Under the pieces are notes generated by a model. The model was not told where the DNA came from. It did not search any database and worked only from the letters and a program-made list of their open reading frames with translations. 64,000 bases of DNA from Chitinophaga pinensis (GTDB lineage: Bacteria; Bacteroidota; Bacteroidia; Chitinophagales; Chitinophagaceae): positions 62,001 through 126,000 of the forward strand of contig CAMAXV010000002.1 of NCBI GenBank assembly GCA_945862385.1. Direction: 5' to 3'. Each line of letters starts with the position of its first letter. Within the stretch, counting starts at the first letter, position 1. The position numbers and the translations under genes are program-made. This document shows, piece after piece, positions 25,184-33,350 of the stretch.

Positions 25184-26293
25184 ATGTCTGCACAACGTTT
25201 TACAGCCCTCGATGTTTTCAGGGGGATGACCGTATTTTTCATGATCATTGTCAACAACCAGGCCGGACCGGCATTTGCGCCGCTTAGGCATGCTGCATGG
25301 GATGGCTTCACTCCCACAGACCTGGTTTTTCCCTCCTTCCTTTTTGCCGTTGGTAACGCCATGGCTTTTACCATACCAAAATGGACAGGCATGAGTCAGG
25401 CTAAGGTGCTGACGAAAATCCTGAAACGCACTTTTCTCATTTTCCTGATCGGCTACCTGTTGAGCTGGTTCCCCTTTGTAATGCAGGATGCGTCCGGCGC
25501 ATGGTCGCTTAAGCCAATTGCCAATACCCGGATCTTTGGCGTACTGCAGCGTATTGCACTCTGTTACGGCATCGCTGCTGTCTTAATCCATTTCCTTTCT
25601 GCAAAAAAAGTAGTCATTGCATCCCTGTTGCTTTTATTGGGCTATTGGGCCATTTTATTGCTCAATGGTGACCTCACCATGCTGGGTAACGCTGGAATAG
25701 CCGTAGATAAATGGCTGATTGGAGAAAACCACATGTACAAAGGTGAAGGTGTTCCATTTGATCCGGAAGGTTTCCTGAGTACTTTCCCGGCAGTCGTTAA
25801 CGTCATCATTGGCTATTTTGCAGGTGTTTTACTGCGCGACAAAGGAAAAGATTACGAGAGCATAGCCAAAGTTCTGCTGGCTGGCGTTGTGCTCATGGCT
25901 ATCGCATACAGCTGGAATTACTGTTTCCCTATCAACAAAAAGCTGTGGACCAGCTCCTATGTGCTTTATACCTGCGGCATATCCCTGATGATGATCGGAT
26001 TGCTTGTATACCTGATTGATAAATCAAACCTGAGTAACCGCTGGAATCACTTTTTTGAAGTCTTTGGAAGAAATCCACTCTTCATTTACGTACTCTCGGG
26101 TGTGATCCCCAAACTCCTCTCGATGATTCATGTGGAGGGAGAAAAAACACTCGGACAACTGATTACGCAGGATATCTTCCAGCAAAACATTCCGGGGGAA
26201 ACGGGTACTTTACTCTACGCAATAAGCCTGACCATGGTTTGTTGGCTGGTGGGATACTGGATGGATAAACAAAAAATTTACGTCAGGGTATAA
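25184..26293 (+). CDS. DUF5009 / HGSNAT-like membrane acyltransferase
   Basis: A 369-residue inner-membrane protein with about ten predicted helices, resembling the heparan-alpha-glucosaminide N-acetyltransferase (NagX-like) family. It opens with RFTALDVFRGMTVFFMIIVNN, then WDGFTPTDLVFPSFLFAVG, both hallmarks. The family transfers acetyl groups to amino sugars or acts in sugar uptake; the substrate here is unknown. It is divergent from the isomerase gene, and its stop overlaps the convergent HMCES-like gene by 11 bases. Confidence 0.85.
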   Translation: MSAQRFTALDVFRGMTVFFMIIVNNQAGPAFAPLRHAAWDGFTPTDLVFPSFLFAVGNAMAFTIPKWTGMSQAKVLTKILKRTFLIFLIGYLLSWFPFVMQDASGAWSLKPIANTRIFGVLQRIALCYGIAAVLIHFLSAKKVVIASLLLLLGYWAILLLNGDLTMLGNAGIAVDKWLIGENHMYKGEGVPFDPEGFLSTFPAVVNVIIGYFAGVLLRDKGKDYESIAKVLLAGVVLMAIAYSWNYCFPINKKLWTSSYVLYTCGISLMMIGLLVYLIDKSNLSNRWNHFFEVFGRNPLFIYVLSGVIPKLLSMIHVEGEKTLGQLITQDIFQQNIPGETGTLLYAISLTMVCWLVGYWMDKQKIYVRV

Positions 26294-27065
26294 GGGGTAA
26301 TTCAGGATACTGGAAAGGCTCACGAGGTTCTTCCAGTATCCTGAAATCCTTTCTGATTGTATGTGCCTCAAGAAGTCTATCTTCAATTTTATACTGTGCC
26401 AGTTCAGCGATCCGCTTCGGGTCAAGATCACTCCTCAACCATGCTGCTGCCTCTTCTTCAGGTAAAATTACAGGCATGCGCTTCTTTTTATTGTGAATAG
26501 CAGCCATAAAAGGATTTGCAGCTGTTGTAAGGATGGCAAAACTGTCTATGCACTCACCCGTTTCCTGGTCTGTCCAGGGATTCCAAATACCCGCCATAAA
26601 AAAATATTCACTGTCCTTACAATTGACATAATAAGGATAAGCGGTGTCTTTGCCTCCGGGAGGTGTGTAATGACGCCATTCATAAAATCCGGATGACAAT
26701 ACCAGACATCGACGCTGCAAGGCAGCAAGCTGATAGGTTGGCTTATTCAGCACTTCCTCTCCAATGGCATTGAGGGTATTGTGCGGAATATCTTTTTTAC
26801 CTGTTCTGGCGTTAATTCCGCCTTTCCTGAAATGAAGCAGGGCATCCATTCCCCGGATATATGATGGAATAAATTCCCAGTGCATCATACAGGGAACGAA
26901 ATCAAGGCCAGCATCAGCAGGCTTGAGCACAGGCCAAAGCGGATAATCAAACCCACTGGCATGGGGCATTTGCAGATTCAGGTTGAAGTCAGCAATCTTC
27001 TTTTCTTGCTTCCCCAGCTTGATATGCGCTGCCCTGTTTACATCAATTCCATTGTGAAAACACAT
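26283..27065 (-). CDS. SOS response-associated peptidase family (HMCES/YedK-like)
   Basis: A 260-residue protein expected to crosslink abasic sites in single-stranded DNA through Cys2 after removal of Met1 (MCFHNG). The conserved Asn-Ala-Arg is in GGINARTGKK (about residue 85), the Glu in SSGFYEWRHY (about 128) and the His in AAIHNKKKRMPVIL (about 190). Compared with YedK the NAR motif lacks the following Glu, and three Lys sit between His and RMP. The function is from family knowledge. No SOS operator was seen. Confidence 0.88.
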   Translation of the reverse strand: MCFHNGIDVNRAAHIKLGKQEKKIADFNLNLQMPHASGFDYPLWPVLKPADAGLDFVPCMMHWEFIPSYIRGMDALLHFRKGGINARTGKKDIPHNTLNAIGEEVLNKPTYQLAALQRRCLVLSSGFYEWRHYTPPGGKDTAYPYYVNCKDSEYFFMAGIWNPWTDQETGECIDSFAILTTAANPFMAAIHNKKKRMPVILPEEEAAAWLRSDLDPKRIAELAQYKIEDRLLEAHTIRKDFRILEEPREPFQYPELPLIP

Positions 27066-27127
27066 GCATGCAATTTACCAAAAGGCAATAGCAAGGCAAA
27101 ATATGCATTAAATCATGTCATAATCCG

Positions 27128-27135
27128 TATTTTTG
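27128..27135 (+). promoter_or_regulatory. -7 promoter box of the DUF4290-murA operon
   Basis: TATTTTTG, 19 bases before the DUF4290 ATG. Confidence 0.45.
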
Positions 27136-27154
27136 TTTTTCTCAAAGCTATATA

Positions 27155-27817
27155 ATGGATTACAATACAACCAGAACCCATCTGGAAATGAGGGAATATG
27201 GACGGCATGTTCAACAAATGGTTGATCACCTGCTAACCATTGAAGACAAGGAAAGAAGGCAGCGTAATGCGCAGGCTATTATTGAACTGATGGGATTTCT
27301 TAACCCACAGTTGAAAAATATTGAAGATTACAGACAAAAATTATGGGATCACCTTTTTCTGATCTCTGATTTCAAACTTGAAGTTGAAAGTCCATATCCA
27401 ATCCCCACCCGTGAGTCTTTGCAAGCCAAACCCGCGCCACTGCCATATCCTAAGCGGTACCCCAGGTATTTTCACTTAGGCAAACACCTGGAACTGGTGA
27501 TTCAAAAAGCGCTTGCAGAAGAGAACCCAGAGAAAAAATCGGGCTTCTCCCATATCATCGCATATTACATGAAGTTGGCCTACAATACCTGGCACAAGGA
27601 GTTAATTCCCGATGAAAGTATCCGCAGCGAGTTAAATTCCATTACACAAGGACAACTTGAATTTACAAGCACACCATTCGTTAGGGCATACCGTGAGCAG
27701 GATGACCGTTTCCAGAAAAGAGGTAAACCCGGATTTCAGCAACGTAACAGACCCAATAATGGAGCACCGGGCAAAAACAGACCACCACAGAAATTCAATA
27801 AAAAAAGATTCAAGTAA
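27155..27817 (+). CDS. DUF4290 domain-containing protein
   Basis: A 220-residue protein of unknown function typical of Bacteroidota, recognised by LEMREYGRHVQQMVDHL and RQRNAQAIIELMGFLNPQ, then IIAYYMKLAYNTWHKE. The last 40 residues are a disordered Arg/Lys/Asn/Pro-rich tail (RGKPGFQQRNRPNNGAPGKN) that could bind nucleic acid. It lies 24 bases upstream of murA, the usual neighbour, and is likely co-transcribed with it. Confidence 0.85.
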   Translation: MDYNTTRTHLEMREYGRHVQQMVDHLLTIEDKERRQRNAQAIIELMGFLNPQLKNIEDYRQKLWDHLFLISDFKLEVESPYPIPTRESLQAKPAPLPYPKRYPRYFHLGKHLELVIQKALAEENPEKKSGFSHIIAYYMKLAYNTWHKELIPDESIRSELNSITQGQLEFTSTPFVRAYREQDDRFQKRGKPGFQQRNRPNNGAPGKNRPPQKFNKKRFK

Positions 27818-27841
27818 CCATTTACTCACCCAAAAGCTTAC

Positions 27842-29152
27842 ATGAAGGCATTTGAAGTTTATGGCGGCAAGAGGCTGAATGGAACCATCGAACCCCAGGG
27901 TGCAAAGAACGAAGCATTGCAGATTATAAGTGCAGTGCTTATGACCCCGGAACCAGTTACAATACACAACATCCCTGATATACTGGATGTAAACCTGCTG
28001 ATTGACCTGCTCGAAGAACTGGGTGTTAGCGTAAACAGAACAGACAGACATACCTGCACATTCGAAGCCCGGGATGTTCAGCTTGAAAAGCTGGAAGATC
28101 CCGGTTTCAGGCAGAACAGCAGCAGGCTTCGCGGTTCGGTTATGATTGCCGGTCCACTGCTCGCCCGCTTTAACAAAGCTTTTATCCCAAAACCTGGTGG
28201 AGACAAAATAGGACGAAGAAGACTGGATACCCACATCATTGGTTTTGAGAAACTGGGCGTAGTATTCGATTACGTGCAGGGCGAAGGATTCTTCAGACTT
28301 ACTGCCAGTGAATTGAAAGGAACCGATTTACTGCTGGATGAGCCATCCGTTACCGGTACCGCCAATGTTATTTTCGCCGCAGTCATGGCAAAAGGCAAAA
28401 CCTCCATCTACAATGCAGCCTGTGAGCCCTATATTCAGCAACTATGCCGGATGCTCAACAGGATGGGTGCAAAGATAAGCGGACTGGGCTCCAACCTCCT
28501 CCACATTGAAGGGGTAACTTATCTTGGAGGAACTTCACATACCATGTTGCCTGATATGATTGAAGTAGGTTCATTTATCGGACTGGCCGCAATGACGCAA
28601 AGTGCCATCACAATAAAAAATGCTGGCGTGGAACACCTGGGTATAATCCCAGATAAGTTCAGACAACTGGGTATTCAATTGGATATCAAAGGAGATGACA
28701 TCATCATCCCAGAACAGGAATCCTACACCATACAAAGTTATATTGATGGATCGGTGCTTACGATATATGATCACCCATGGCCTGGTCTGACCCCTGACCT
28801 GCTCAGCATCATTCTTGTTGTGGCTACACAGGCCAAAGGAAGTGTGCTGATACACCAGAAGATGTTTGAAAGCAGGCTGTTTTTTGTAGACAAGCTCATA
28901 GATATGGGTGCCAGAATAATCTTATGCGATCCGCACAGAGCGGCTGTAATAGGGCTCGAAAGGGAACAGGCCCTCCGAGGAATAACCATGAGCAGTCCGG
29001 ATATCCGTGCGGGTGTAGCCCTGCTCATTGCAGCTTTGAGTGCAGAGGGCAAAAGTATCATTCAGAATATTGAACAGATTGACAGAGGTTATCAGTACAT
29101 TGATAAAAGACTCCTCGCCCTGGGGGCTGAAATCACGCGGATAGACAACTAA
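27842..29152 (+). CDS. murA: UDP-N-acetylglucosamine 1-carboxyvinyltransferase
   Basis: First committed step of peptidoglycan synthesis, adding enolpyruvate to UDP-GlcNAc. The 436 residues show QGAKNEALQI with the substrate-binding Lys-Asn pair, SSRLRGSVMIAGPLLARF, GRRRLDTHIIGFEKLG and PDIRAGVALLIAAL. The usual active-site cysteine (Cys115 in E. coli, in PGGC) is aspartate here: PGGDKIG, Asp121. In other bacteria Cys-to-Asp MurA works but is insensitive to fosfomycin. It is followed after 2 bases by gmk. Confidence 0.95.
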   Translation: MKAFEVYGGKRLNGTIEPQGAKNEALQIISAVLMTPEPVTIHNIPDILDVNLLIDLLEELGVSVNRTDRHTCTFEARDVQLEKLEDPGFRQNSSRLRGSVMIAGPLLARFNKAFIPKPGGDKIGRRRLDTHIIGFEKLGVVFDYVQGEGFFRLTASELKGTDLLLDEPSVTGTANVIFAAVMAKGKTSIYNAACEPYIQQLCRMLNRMGAKISGLGSNLLHIEGVTYLGGTSHTMLPDMIEVGSFIGLAAMTQSAITIKNAGVEHLGIIPDKFRQLGIQLDIKGDDIIIPEQESYTIQSYIDGSVLTIYDHPWPGLTPDLLSIILVVATQAKGSVLIHQKMFESRLFFVDKLIDMGARIILCDPHRAAVIGLEREQALRGITMSSPDIRAGVALLIAALSAEGKSIIQNIEQIDRGYQYIDKRLLALGAEITRIDN

Positions 29153-29154
29153 AC

Positions 29155-29778
29155 ATGGACAATAGCCATCAACACAAAATAATCATACTAGCAGCACCAT
29201 CCGGTGCAGGAAAAACAACGATAAAGAGCCTAATCATGCAGGTGCTTCAGAATCACCTGGCTTTCAGTGTGTCTGCCACCACCCGATCTAAACGTTCCGG
29301 TGAACAGGATGGTGTTGACTATTTTTTCATCAGTACAGCTGAATTTAAACACATTATTGATACAGATGGATTTATAGAGTGGGAAATGGTTTATGAAGGT
29401 ATGTATTATGGCACTACCCGTGCAGAAATGGAGCGTATCTGGGAAATGAACAAAGCACCACTGCTTGATATTGATGTTTATGGCGCCATAAAAGTCAAAA
29501 ACCTCTTTGGTGAAAATGCCATGTCAATATTTATTGCACCTCCTTCGATAGAAGTATTAAAAGCACGACTAACAAACAGAGGTACAGACACATCAGATAC
29601 CATCAACAAAAGACTCAACAAAGCAGCTGAAGAAATCAGTCAGAAAATTCATTTTGATCATATTGTGTTGAATGACGACCTGGATACTGCCACTCATGCA
29701 GTGCTTTCGCTCATATGCGCCTACCTTGATTTACCCATAACTATTTTTCAAAGTTCAAATAACAGTCCGCACAATTGA
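29155..29778 (+). CDS. gmk: Guanylate kinase
   Basis: Phosphorylates GMP to GDP. The 207 residues contain the P-loop AAPSGAGKTTI (about 13-23), SVSATTRSKRSGEQDGVDYFF (GMP binding; Ser/Arg and Tyr in the usual places) and LDIDVYGAIKVK. Length is normal. It sits between murA and a CNNM gene with short gaps (2 and 8 bases), indicating one operon. Confidence 0.96.
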   Translation: MDNSHQHKIIILAAPSGAGKTTIKSLIMQVLQNHLAFSVSATTRSKRSGEQDGVDYFFISTAEFKHIIDTDGFIEWEMVYEGMYYGTTRAEMERIWEMNKAPLLDIDVYGAIKVKNLFGENAMSIFIAPPSIEVLKARLTNRGTDTSDTINKRLNKAAEEISQKIHFDHIVLNDDLDTATHAVLSLICAYLDLPITIFQSSNNSPHN

Positions 29779-29786
29779 ATTGAAAA

Positions 29787-31067
29787 ATGGGTACTCTCAT
29801 CATCATCGGCATTGTGCTCTCCTTTTTCACAACCTGCTTTTTAGCAGGTGTTGAAGTTGGCTTTGTATCTCTGAACAGGATTACTGTTGAAATCAGAAAA
29901 AAACAAAAATCTGGTAGTGCCCAACACCTGTCTCTGTACCTGGATGAACCTTCCCGGTTCATTGGCGCTATGATAACAGGCATGGTTATCTTCCTGACGT
30001 TTTACGGACTGCTTGTTGATCAGTTGCTTGAGCCTGTATGGTCAGCGCTGAGTGTTTATCTGAGTGATGAACTTAATCCGTTACTCGTACTGATCAGGAT
30101 CGTTTTCGACCACCTGATGGCAGCGGGACTGATTCTGATAAACTATTTCTTTTTCAGGGCTGTATTCAGAAGCAAAGCAGATACCCTGATGTTTTTTCTC
30201 ATGCCGGTCATCAGTTTTTATTACAAATTGTTTGACCCTATTGCAAGCAGACTTATCTCAACGGCAGAATGGATACTCCGTAATTTGTTAAGTGTAAAAA
30301 TCAGAAAAACGAAGAGGAACTTTAACAGACTTGAACTTGAACATTTTATTCAGATCAGGGATGATCAGGAACAAGGGAACAGTGAAATCAACAAGGAACT
30401 GTTTGAAGCAGCACTCACTTTACCCTACCTCAAAGTAAGACAATGCCTGGTTCCAAGAAAGGAAATTGAAGGGATTAGTAAGAACGACAGCATAGATAAT
30501 CTACGGTTAAAATTTGTAGAAACAAGTCTGAGTAAGCTGATCGTTTTTGATGGAGACATTGACCATATCATTGGTTATGTACACCAGATTTCACTTTTTA
30601 AAAATCCTGTTAGTATTCAGGCAGCGATGTTACCAATTATGGCAGTTCCCGAGAGCATGACAGCCACAGATTTAATGAACCGCTTTATCAGAGAACGCAG
30701 AAGCATGGCATGGGTGGTTGATGAATTTGGAGGTACTTCAGGAATCATTACCATGGAAGACCTGCTGGAAGAACTTTTTGGTGAAATCAAGGATGAATAT
30801 GATGTGGAAGAATTAATTGACAGAGAGATTGGTGATGGTGAATATGAATTTTCAGGCAGGATTGAAGTTGATAAGCTCAATGATAAATACGGATTAAATC
30901 TGATTTCCGGAGAATCAGAAACGCTTTCAGGGTATATCATTCAACACCATGAGGGCATACCACATGTCAGGGAACATATATATATCGGTCCGTATGATTT
31001 TGAAATCCTGGATGTGACCGACACAAAAATCGGATTGGTTCGGATGCAAAAGTTCATTCAGGACTAA
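29787..31067 (+). CDS. CNNM/CBS-domain membrane protein (hemolysin C/CorC family)
   Basis: A 426-residue inner-membrane protein with an N-terminal CNNM (DUF21) region of about four helices (residues 1-165; FLAGVEVGFVSLNRITVEIRKK). A CBS pair follows (about 205-325), including VPRKEIEGI and SMAWVVDEFGGTSGIITMEDLLEELFG (only the WVVDEFGGTSG core is diagnostic), then a CorC_HlyC domain (about 345-425). The family is linked to Mg2+/Co2+ efflux. It is related to gliding protein GldE, but the gmk context argues for a general transporter. Confidence 0.85.
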   Translation: MGTLIIIGIVLSFFTTCFLAGVEVGFVSLNRITVEIRKKQKSGSAQHLSLYLDEPSRFIGAMITGMVIFLTFYGLLVDQLLEPVWSALSVYLSDELNPLLVLIRIVFDHLMAAGLILINYFFFRAVFRSKADTLMFFLMPVISFYYKLFDPIASRLISTAEWILRNLLSVKIRKTKRNFNRLELEHFIQIRDDQEQGNSEINKELFEAALTLPYLKVRQCLVPRKEIEGISKNDSIDNLRLKFVETSLSKLIVFDGDIDHIIGYVHQISLFKNPVSIQAAMLPIMAVPESMTATDLMNRFIRERRSMAWVVDEFGGTSGIITMEDLLEELFGEIKDEYDVEELIDREIGDGEYEFSGRIEVDKLNDKYGLNLISGESETLSGYIIQHHEGIPHVREHIYIGPYDFEILDVTDTKIGLVRMQKFIQD

Positions 31068-31117
31068 TAAGTGTGGGATTTAAATGAAAATAAGTTCTCA
31101 GTAAATGATTTATTAAC

Positions 31118-31125
31118 TAATTTTG
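31118..31125 (+). promoter_or_regulatory. -7 promoter box of tRNA-Arg
   Basis: TAATTTTG, 20 bases before the tRNA 5' end. Confidence 0.5.
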
Positions 31126-31145
31126 CAAACCTGCTCAAAAGCAGT

Positions 31146-31217
31146 GGTCCCGTAGTTCAATGGATAGAATAGAAGTTTCCTAAACTTTAGATACAGGTTC
31201 GATTCCTGTCGGGACTA
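31146..31217 (+). tRNA. tRNA-Arg (anticodon CCT)
   Basis: The cloverleaf can be drawn by hand: acceptor GGTCCCG with CGGGACT (G1-U72 wobble), TA at positions 8-9, D-arm GTTC/GAAT, anticodon stem GAAGT/ACTTT with loop TTCCTAA and T-arm ACAGG/CCTGT with TTCGATT. Anticodon CCT reads AGG. The 3' CCA is not encoded. A terminator hairpin follows. Confidence 0.95.
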
Positions 31218-31221
31218 CAAA

Positions 31222-31254
31222 AAAGCCGTCTTAAGAGTGGCTTTCTCTATTTTT
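31222..31254 (+). terminator. Terminator after tRNA-Arg
   Basis: AAAGCC (31222-31227) pairs with GGCTTT (31239-31244), followed by a T-rich tract that also forms the promoter box of the next gene. Confidence 0.65.
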
Positions 31255-31255
31255 G
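31248..31255 (+). promoter_or_regulatory. -7 promoter box of the ATP-grasp gene
   Basis: TATTTTTG, 14 bases before the ATG at 31270, overlapping the T-tract of the tRNA terminator. Confidence 0.5.
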
Positions 31256-31269
31256 CATAAACTGTTAGT

Positions 31270-32340
31270 ATGCAGACTCCAAAAACCATACTGATCATCG
31301 GCTGGGACTCCAATATCTGTCTGGGTGTAGCCTATTGTCTCCATAAAGCAGGATTCAGGGTTTATCTTTTGTCTCATAATCCCAGCAACGCAGGCAGGCA
31401 CTCACGCTTTATAACTAAGTCATTCAGTTACAATCATGAGCATGAACTTGCAGCTGCCGTGCTGGAAATTGTAAAGAAGGAAAAAATAGATTTGGTAATG
31501 CCCTATGATGAAAATGAAACGAGAACCATCAGGCAAAACCAGGATGCTATATTACAATATGCAAGCTGCTCTTGGGCTACATCACCTGATCAGTTTAATC
31601 TGGGAATCAACAAATCAACGCTGGCAGAATTCCTGGAAATCAACCAAATTCCTTGTCCACCAACAGCCTCACCCGAAGATTCAGATAAAATTAACCGCAT
31701 TATCAAAGATTATGGATTTCCGCTATTGGTTAAGAAGATGAGAAGTTCTGCTGGGAGGGGAATTAAAAAAATATTTTCATCGAAAGAATTATCAGCCTTT
31801 TTTATTGAAAACAATCCGAAAGATTACCTCGTACAACCCTTTCTGATTGGCTCTGATGTTACCTGTAATGTGATTTGCAAGGAGGGTGAAATAATTTGCC
31901 ATACCCTACAGGAATCTCCCGTTAAATCAGGTGAGGAATACAATGCAAATGATACACTTGTTTACCATGATGATGAAGAGGTCTTACAGATTGTTGGAAG
32001 GATGATGAAGTCACTTAATTGGCATGGTGTGGCTTGTGTAGATTTAAGAAGGGATGTAAACACAGGCAAGCCTCATATTCTCGAAATCAATGGTCGGTTT
32101 TGGGGATCGGTATTACCTTCATTTTTAAAGGCTGGCATTAACTTTCCTGCCACACTTGCGAGTCTGTCTCTTGGAGAAAAAATTAATATACCGAAACAAA
32201 AATCAGCGAGACAATTTTCATTGAAAGCATACATGAACAGGATTAAAAAAGGGAAATTGACTGCATTCAGTGAAACAAAATATGTACCCTACTTCGAGGA
32301 TCCCATTGCCAGATTCAGACAGGTTTTCATTAAATCCTAA
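31270..32340 (+). CDS. ATP-grasp ligase-like protein
   Basis: A 356-residue carboxylate-amine ligase-type protein. An N-terminal Rossmann-like preATP-grasp domain covers about 1-115 (ILIIGWDSNICLGVAYCLHKAG, quoted partly for position; LVMPYDENETRTI). The ATP-grasp fold covers about 116-320, with phosphate-binding FPLLVKKMRSSAGRGIKKI, the adenine-site DYLVQPFLIGSD and Mg-binding PHILEINGRFWGSV (Glu-x-Asn). It resembles PylC/carbamoyl-phosphate-synthase-like proteins found with polysaccharide or peptide genes; substrates are unknown. Its stop overlaps the convergent exosortase-associated gene by 4 bases. Confidence 0.82.
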   Translation: MQTPKTILIIGWDSNICLGVAYCLHKAGFRVYLLSHNPSNAGRHSRFITKSFSYNHEHELAAAVLEIVKKEKIDLVMPYDENETRTIRQNQDAILQYASCSWATSPDQFNLGINKSTLAEFLEINQIPCPPTASPEDSDKINRIIKDYGFPLLVKKMRSSAGRGIKKIFSSKELSAFFIENNPKDYLVQPFLIGSDVTCNVICKEGEIICHTLQESPVKSGEEYNANDTLVYHDDEEVLQIVGRMMKSLNWHGVACVDLRRDVNTGKPHILEINGRFWGSVLPSFLKAGINFPATLASLSLGEKINIPKQKSARQFSLKAYMNRIKKGKLTAFSETKYVPYFEDPIARFRQVFIKS

Positions 32341-32747
32341 TTACCCAATTGATCCCTGTTCAGTCGCTTATTGATAATACCCATGGCAACATACAGAACA
32401 GGTGAAATCAGGAATTCCTGCATGGTTGCAGCAAGTTCCTTGGTCTTTTTATCAACCATGCCAAAAGCCCAGTCGTAAATACCGATTGCTGTGATCGTGA
32501 TGAGCAGACTGATATGGATAAAATGCCAGAGTTGAGACATCCATTTATCTTCAAGCTTTCCCAAATGATAAGTGCCAACAAAGTAAACGAGGATGGTTAC
32601 GCCGAATTTAATAATATGCCTCAATTTCCTAGGAATATCATAGGTGAAAGAACGGTCTGCAAAAAGCAGGTAAAACAGGGAATAAAGTATGATAATGATT
32701 ACCAGTCCTCCTACCCACTTGTTTCTTTCACTATTGTACAGGTTCAT
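32337..32747 (-). CDS. Exosortase-associated small membrane protein (XrtX-associated type)
   Basis: A 136-residue integral membrane protein with four predicted helices (about 12-29, 44-62, 75-95, 112-130). I know no catalytic motif for it. It overlaps the exosortase gene by 17 bases (32731-32747), so the two are translationally coupled. I start it at MNLYNSERNKW; the open frame extends to 32849 but would then overlap 119 bases of the exosortase gene. The association with exosortase is seen in gene layout and fits the 'XrtX-associated membrane protein' label I recall from public annotation, which should be verified. Confidence 0.65.
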   Translation of the reverse strand: MNLYNSERNKWVGGLVIIIILYSLFYLLFADRSFTYDIPRKLRHIIKFGVTILVYFVGTYHLGKLEDKWMSQLWHFIHISLLITITAIGIYDWAFGMVDKKTKELAATMQEFLISPVLYVAMGIINKRLNRDQLGN

Positions 32748-33345
32748 GGCTTGTTTTGAAAACGGAAAGATTATTGGAAAAACGCACCCAAAGTACAAAT
32801 ATGGTAGAGTAAACCATAATCTTGAAAATATAATGGTGCGCCAGATCAAAATAACGATCCCAATGCATCAGTAAAGCACTAAGGCCCACGCAACGCAAAA
32901 GGTTGACAAGGTGAATAATAAAAACGCCACCTATCAGGTAAATAACTTTTCGCTTAACAGATGCTGGCATGCTGAGAATAAAGCCTATATATAGAATAAA
33001 CAGCTCTAAGCCATTGCAATCATCAGCTATATTGAGGAGATGTTTTCCGTCTTTATCTATTTTACTCACTTTGGCAATCTGGTATTCACCTTCCATTCTG
33101 GTTACAGCAACAACTGGTGTTGCCTTAAATCCTTTTGTTTGATATACCTGGTTAAGTATCCACACAGACTGACTTCCAACGGCATTGGTAAGCGGACCAT
33201 CCAAAGTTCTGGGCTGAGCCCAGAAAAATAAATAAACAAACTTCCATATACCAAAAAGAACAAGCCCCCTCAGTAAGAAAATTCTTACCTGAGGGGGAAA
33301 TTGTTCAAAGGCCTTTTTAGGGGCTTCAAGGGCATTTTTCAGCAT
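32731..33345 (-). CDS. Exosortase family protein (XrtX-like)
   Basis: A 204-residue polytopic inner-membrane transpeptidase candidate. The exosortase/archaeosortase triad can be placed: Cys110 in IADDCNGLELF, Arg151 in HLVNLLRCVGLS, and His170/171 in DLAHHYIFKIM. Several membrane helices (about 23-42, 112-128, 134-158, 172-190) carry them. It is smaller than PEP-CTERM exosortases, like other Bacteroidota single-substrate forms. It should cut and anchor the neighbouring PVDGG C-terminal protein, encoded 5 bases upstream. Codons about 17-27 contain a strong hairpin. Confidence 0.82.
   Translation of the reverse strand: MLKNALEAPKKAFEQFPPQVRIFLLRGLVLFGIWKFVYLFFWAQPRTLDGPLTNAVGSQSVWILNQVYQTKGFKATPVVAVTRMEGEYQIAKVSKIDKDGKHLLNIADDCNGLELFILYIGFILSMPASVKRKVIYLIGGVFIIHLVNLLRCVGLSALLMHWDRYFDLAHHYIFKIMVYSTIFVLWVRFSNNLSVFKTSHEPVQ
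33265..33297 (-). promoter_or_regulatory. Strong hairpin inside the 5' end of the exosortase gene
   Basis: CCCCCTCA (33265-33272) pairs with TGAGGGGG (33290-33297) and the stem continues with GTAAGAA/TTCTTAC around a small bulge and tiny loop. On the minus strand it is followed by CTTGTTCTTTTTGG, so it resembles a partial terminator (attenuator) just after the small substrate gene. Confidence 0.6.
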
Positions 33346-33350
33346 GCTGA

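Noticed and set aside
27632-28234. 200-codon frame antisense to the DUF4290/murA junction
   Set aside because: Overlaps two well-supported genes and has no recognisable domain.
29787-31067. GldE gliding protein
   Set aside because: The domain order is shared with GldE, but the gmk context lacks gldD and other gliding genes; a general CNNM transporter is the safer call.
32748-32849. Longer start for the exosortase-associated protein
   Set aside because: It would overlap the exosortase gene by 119 bases; the ATG at 32747 gives a normal coupled overlap.
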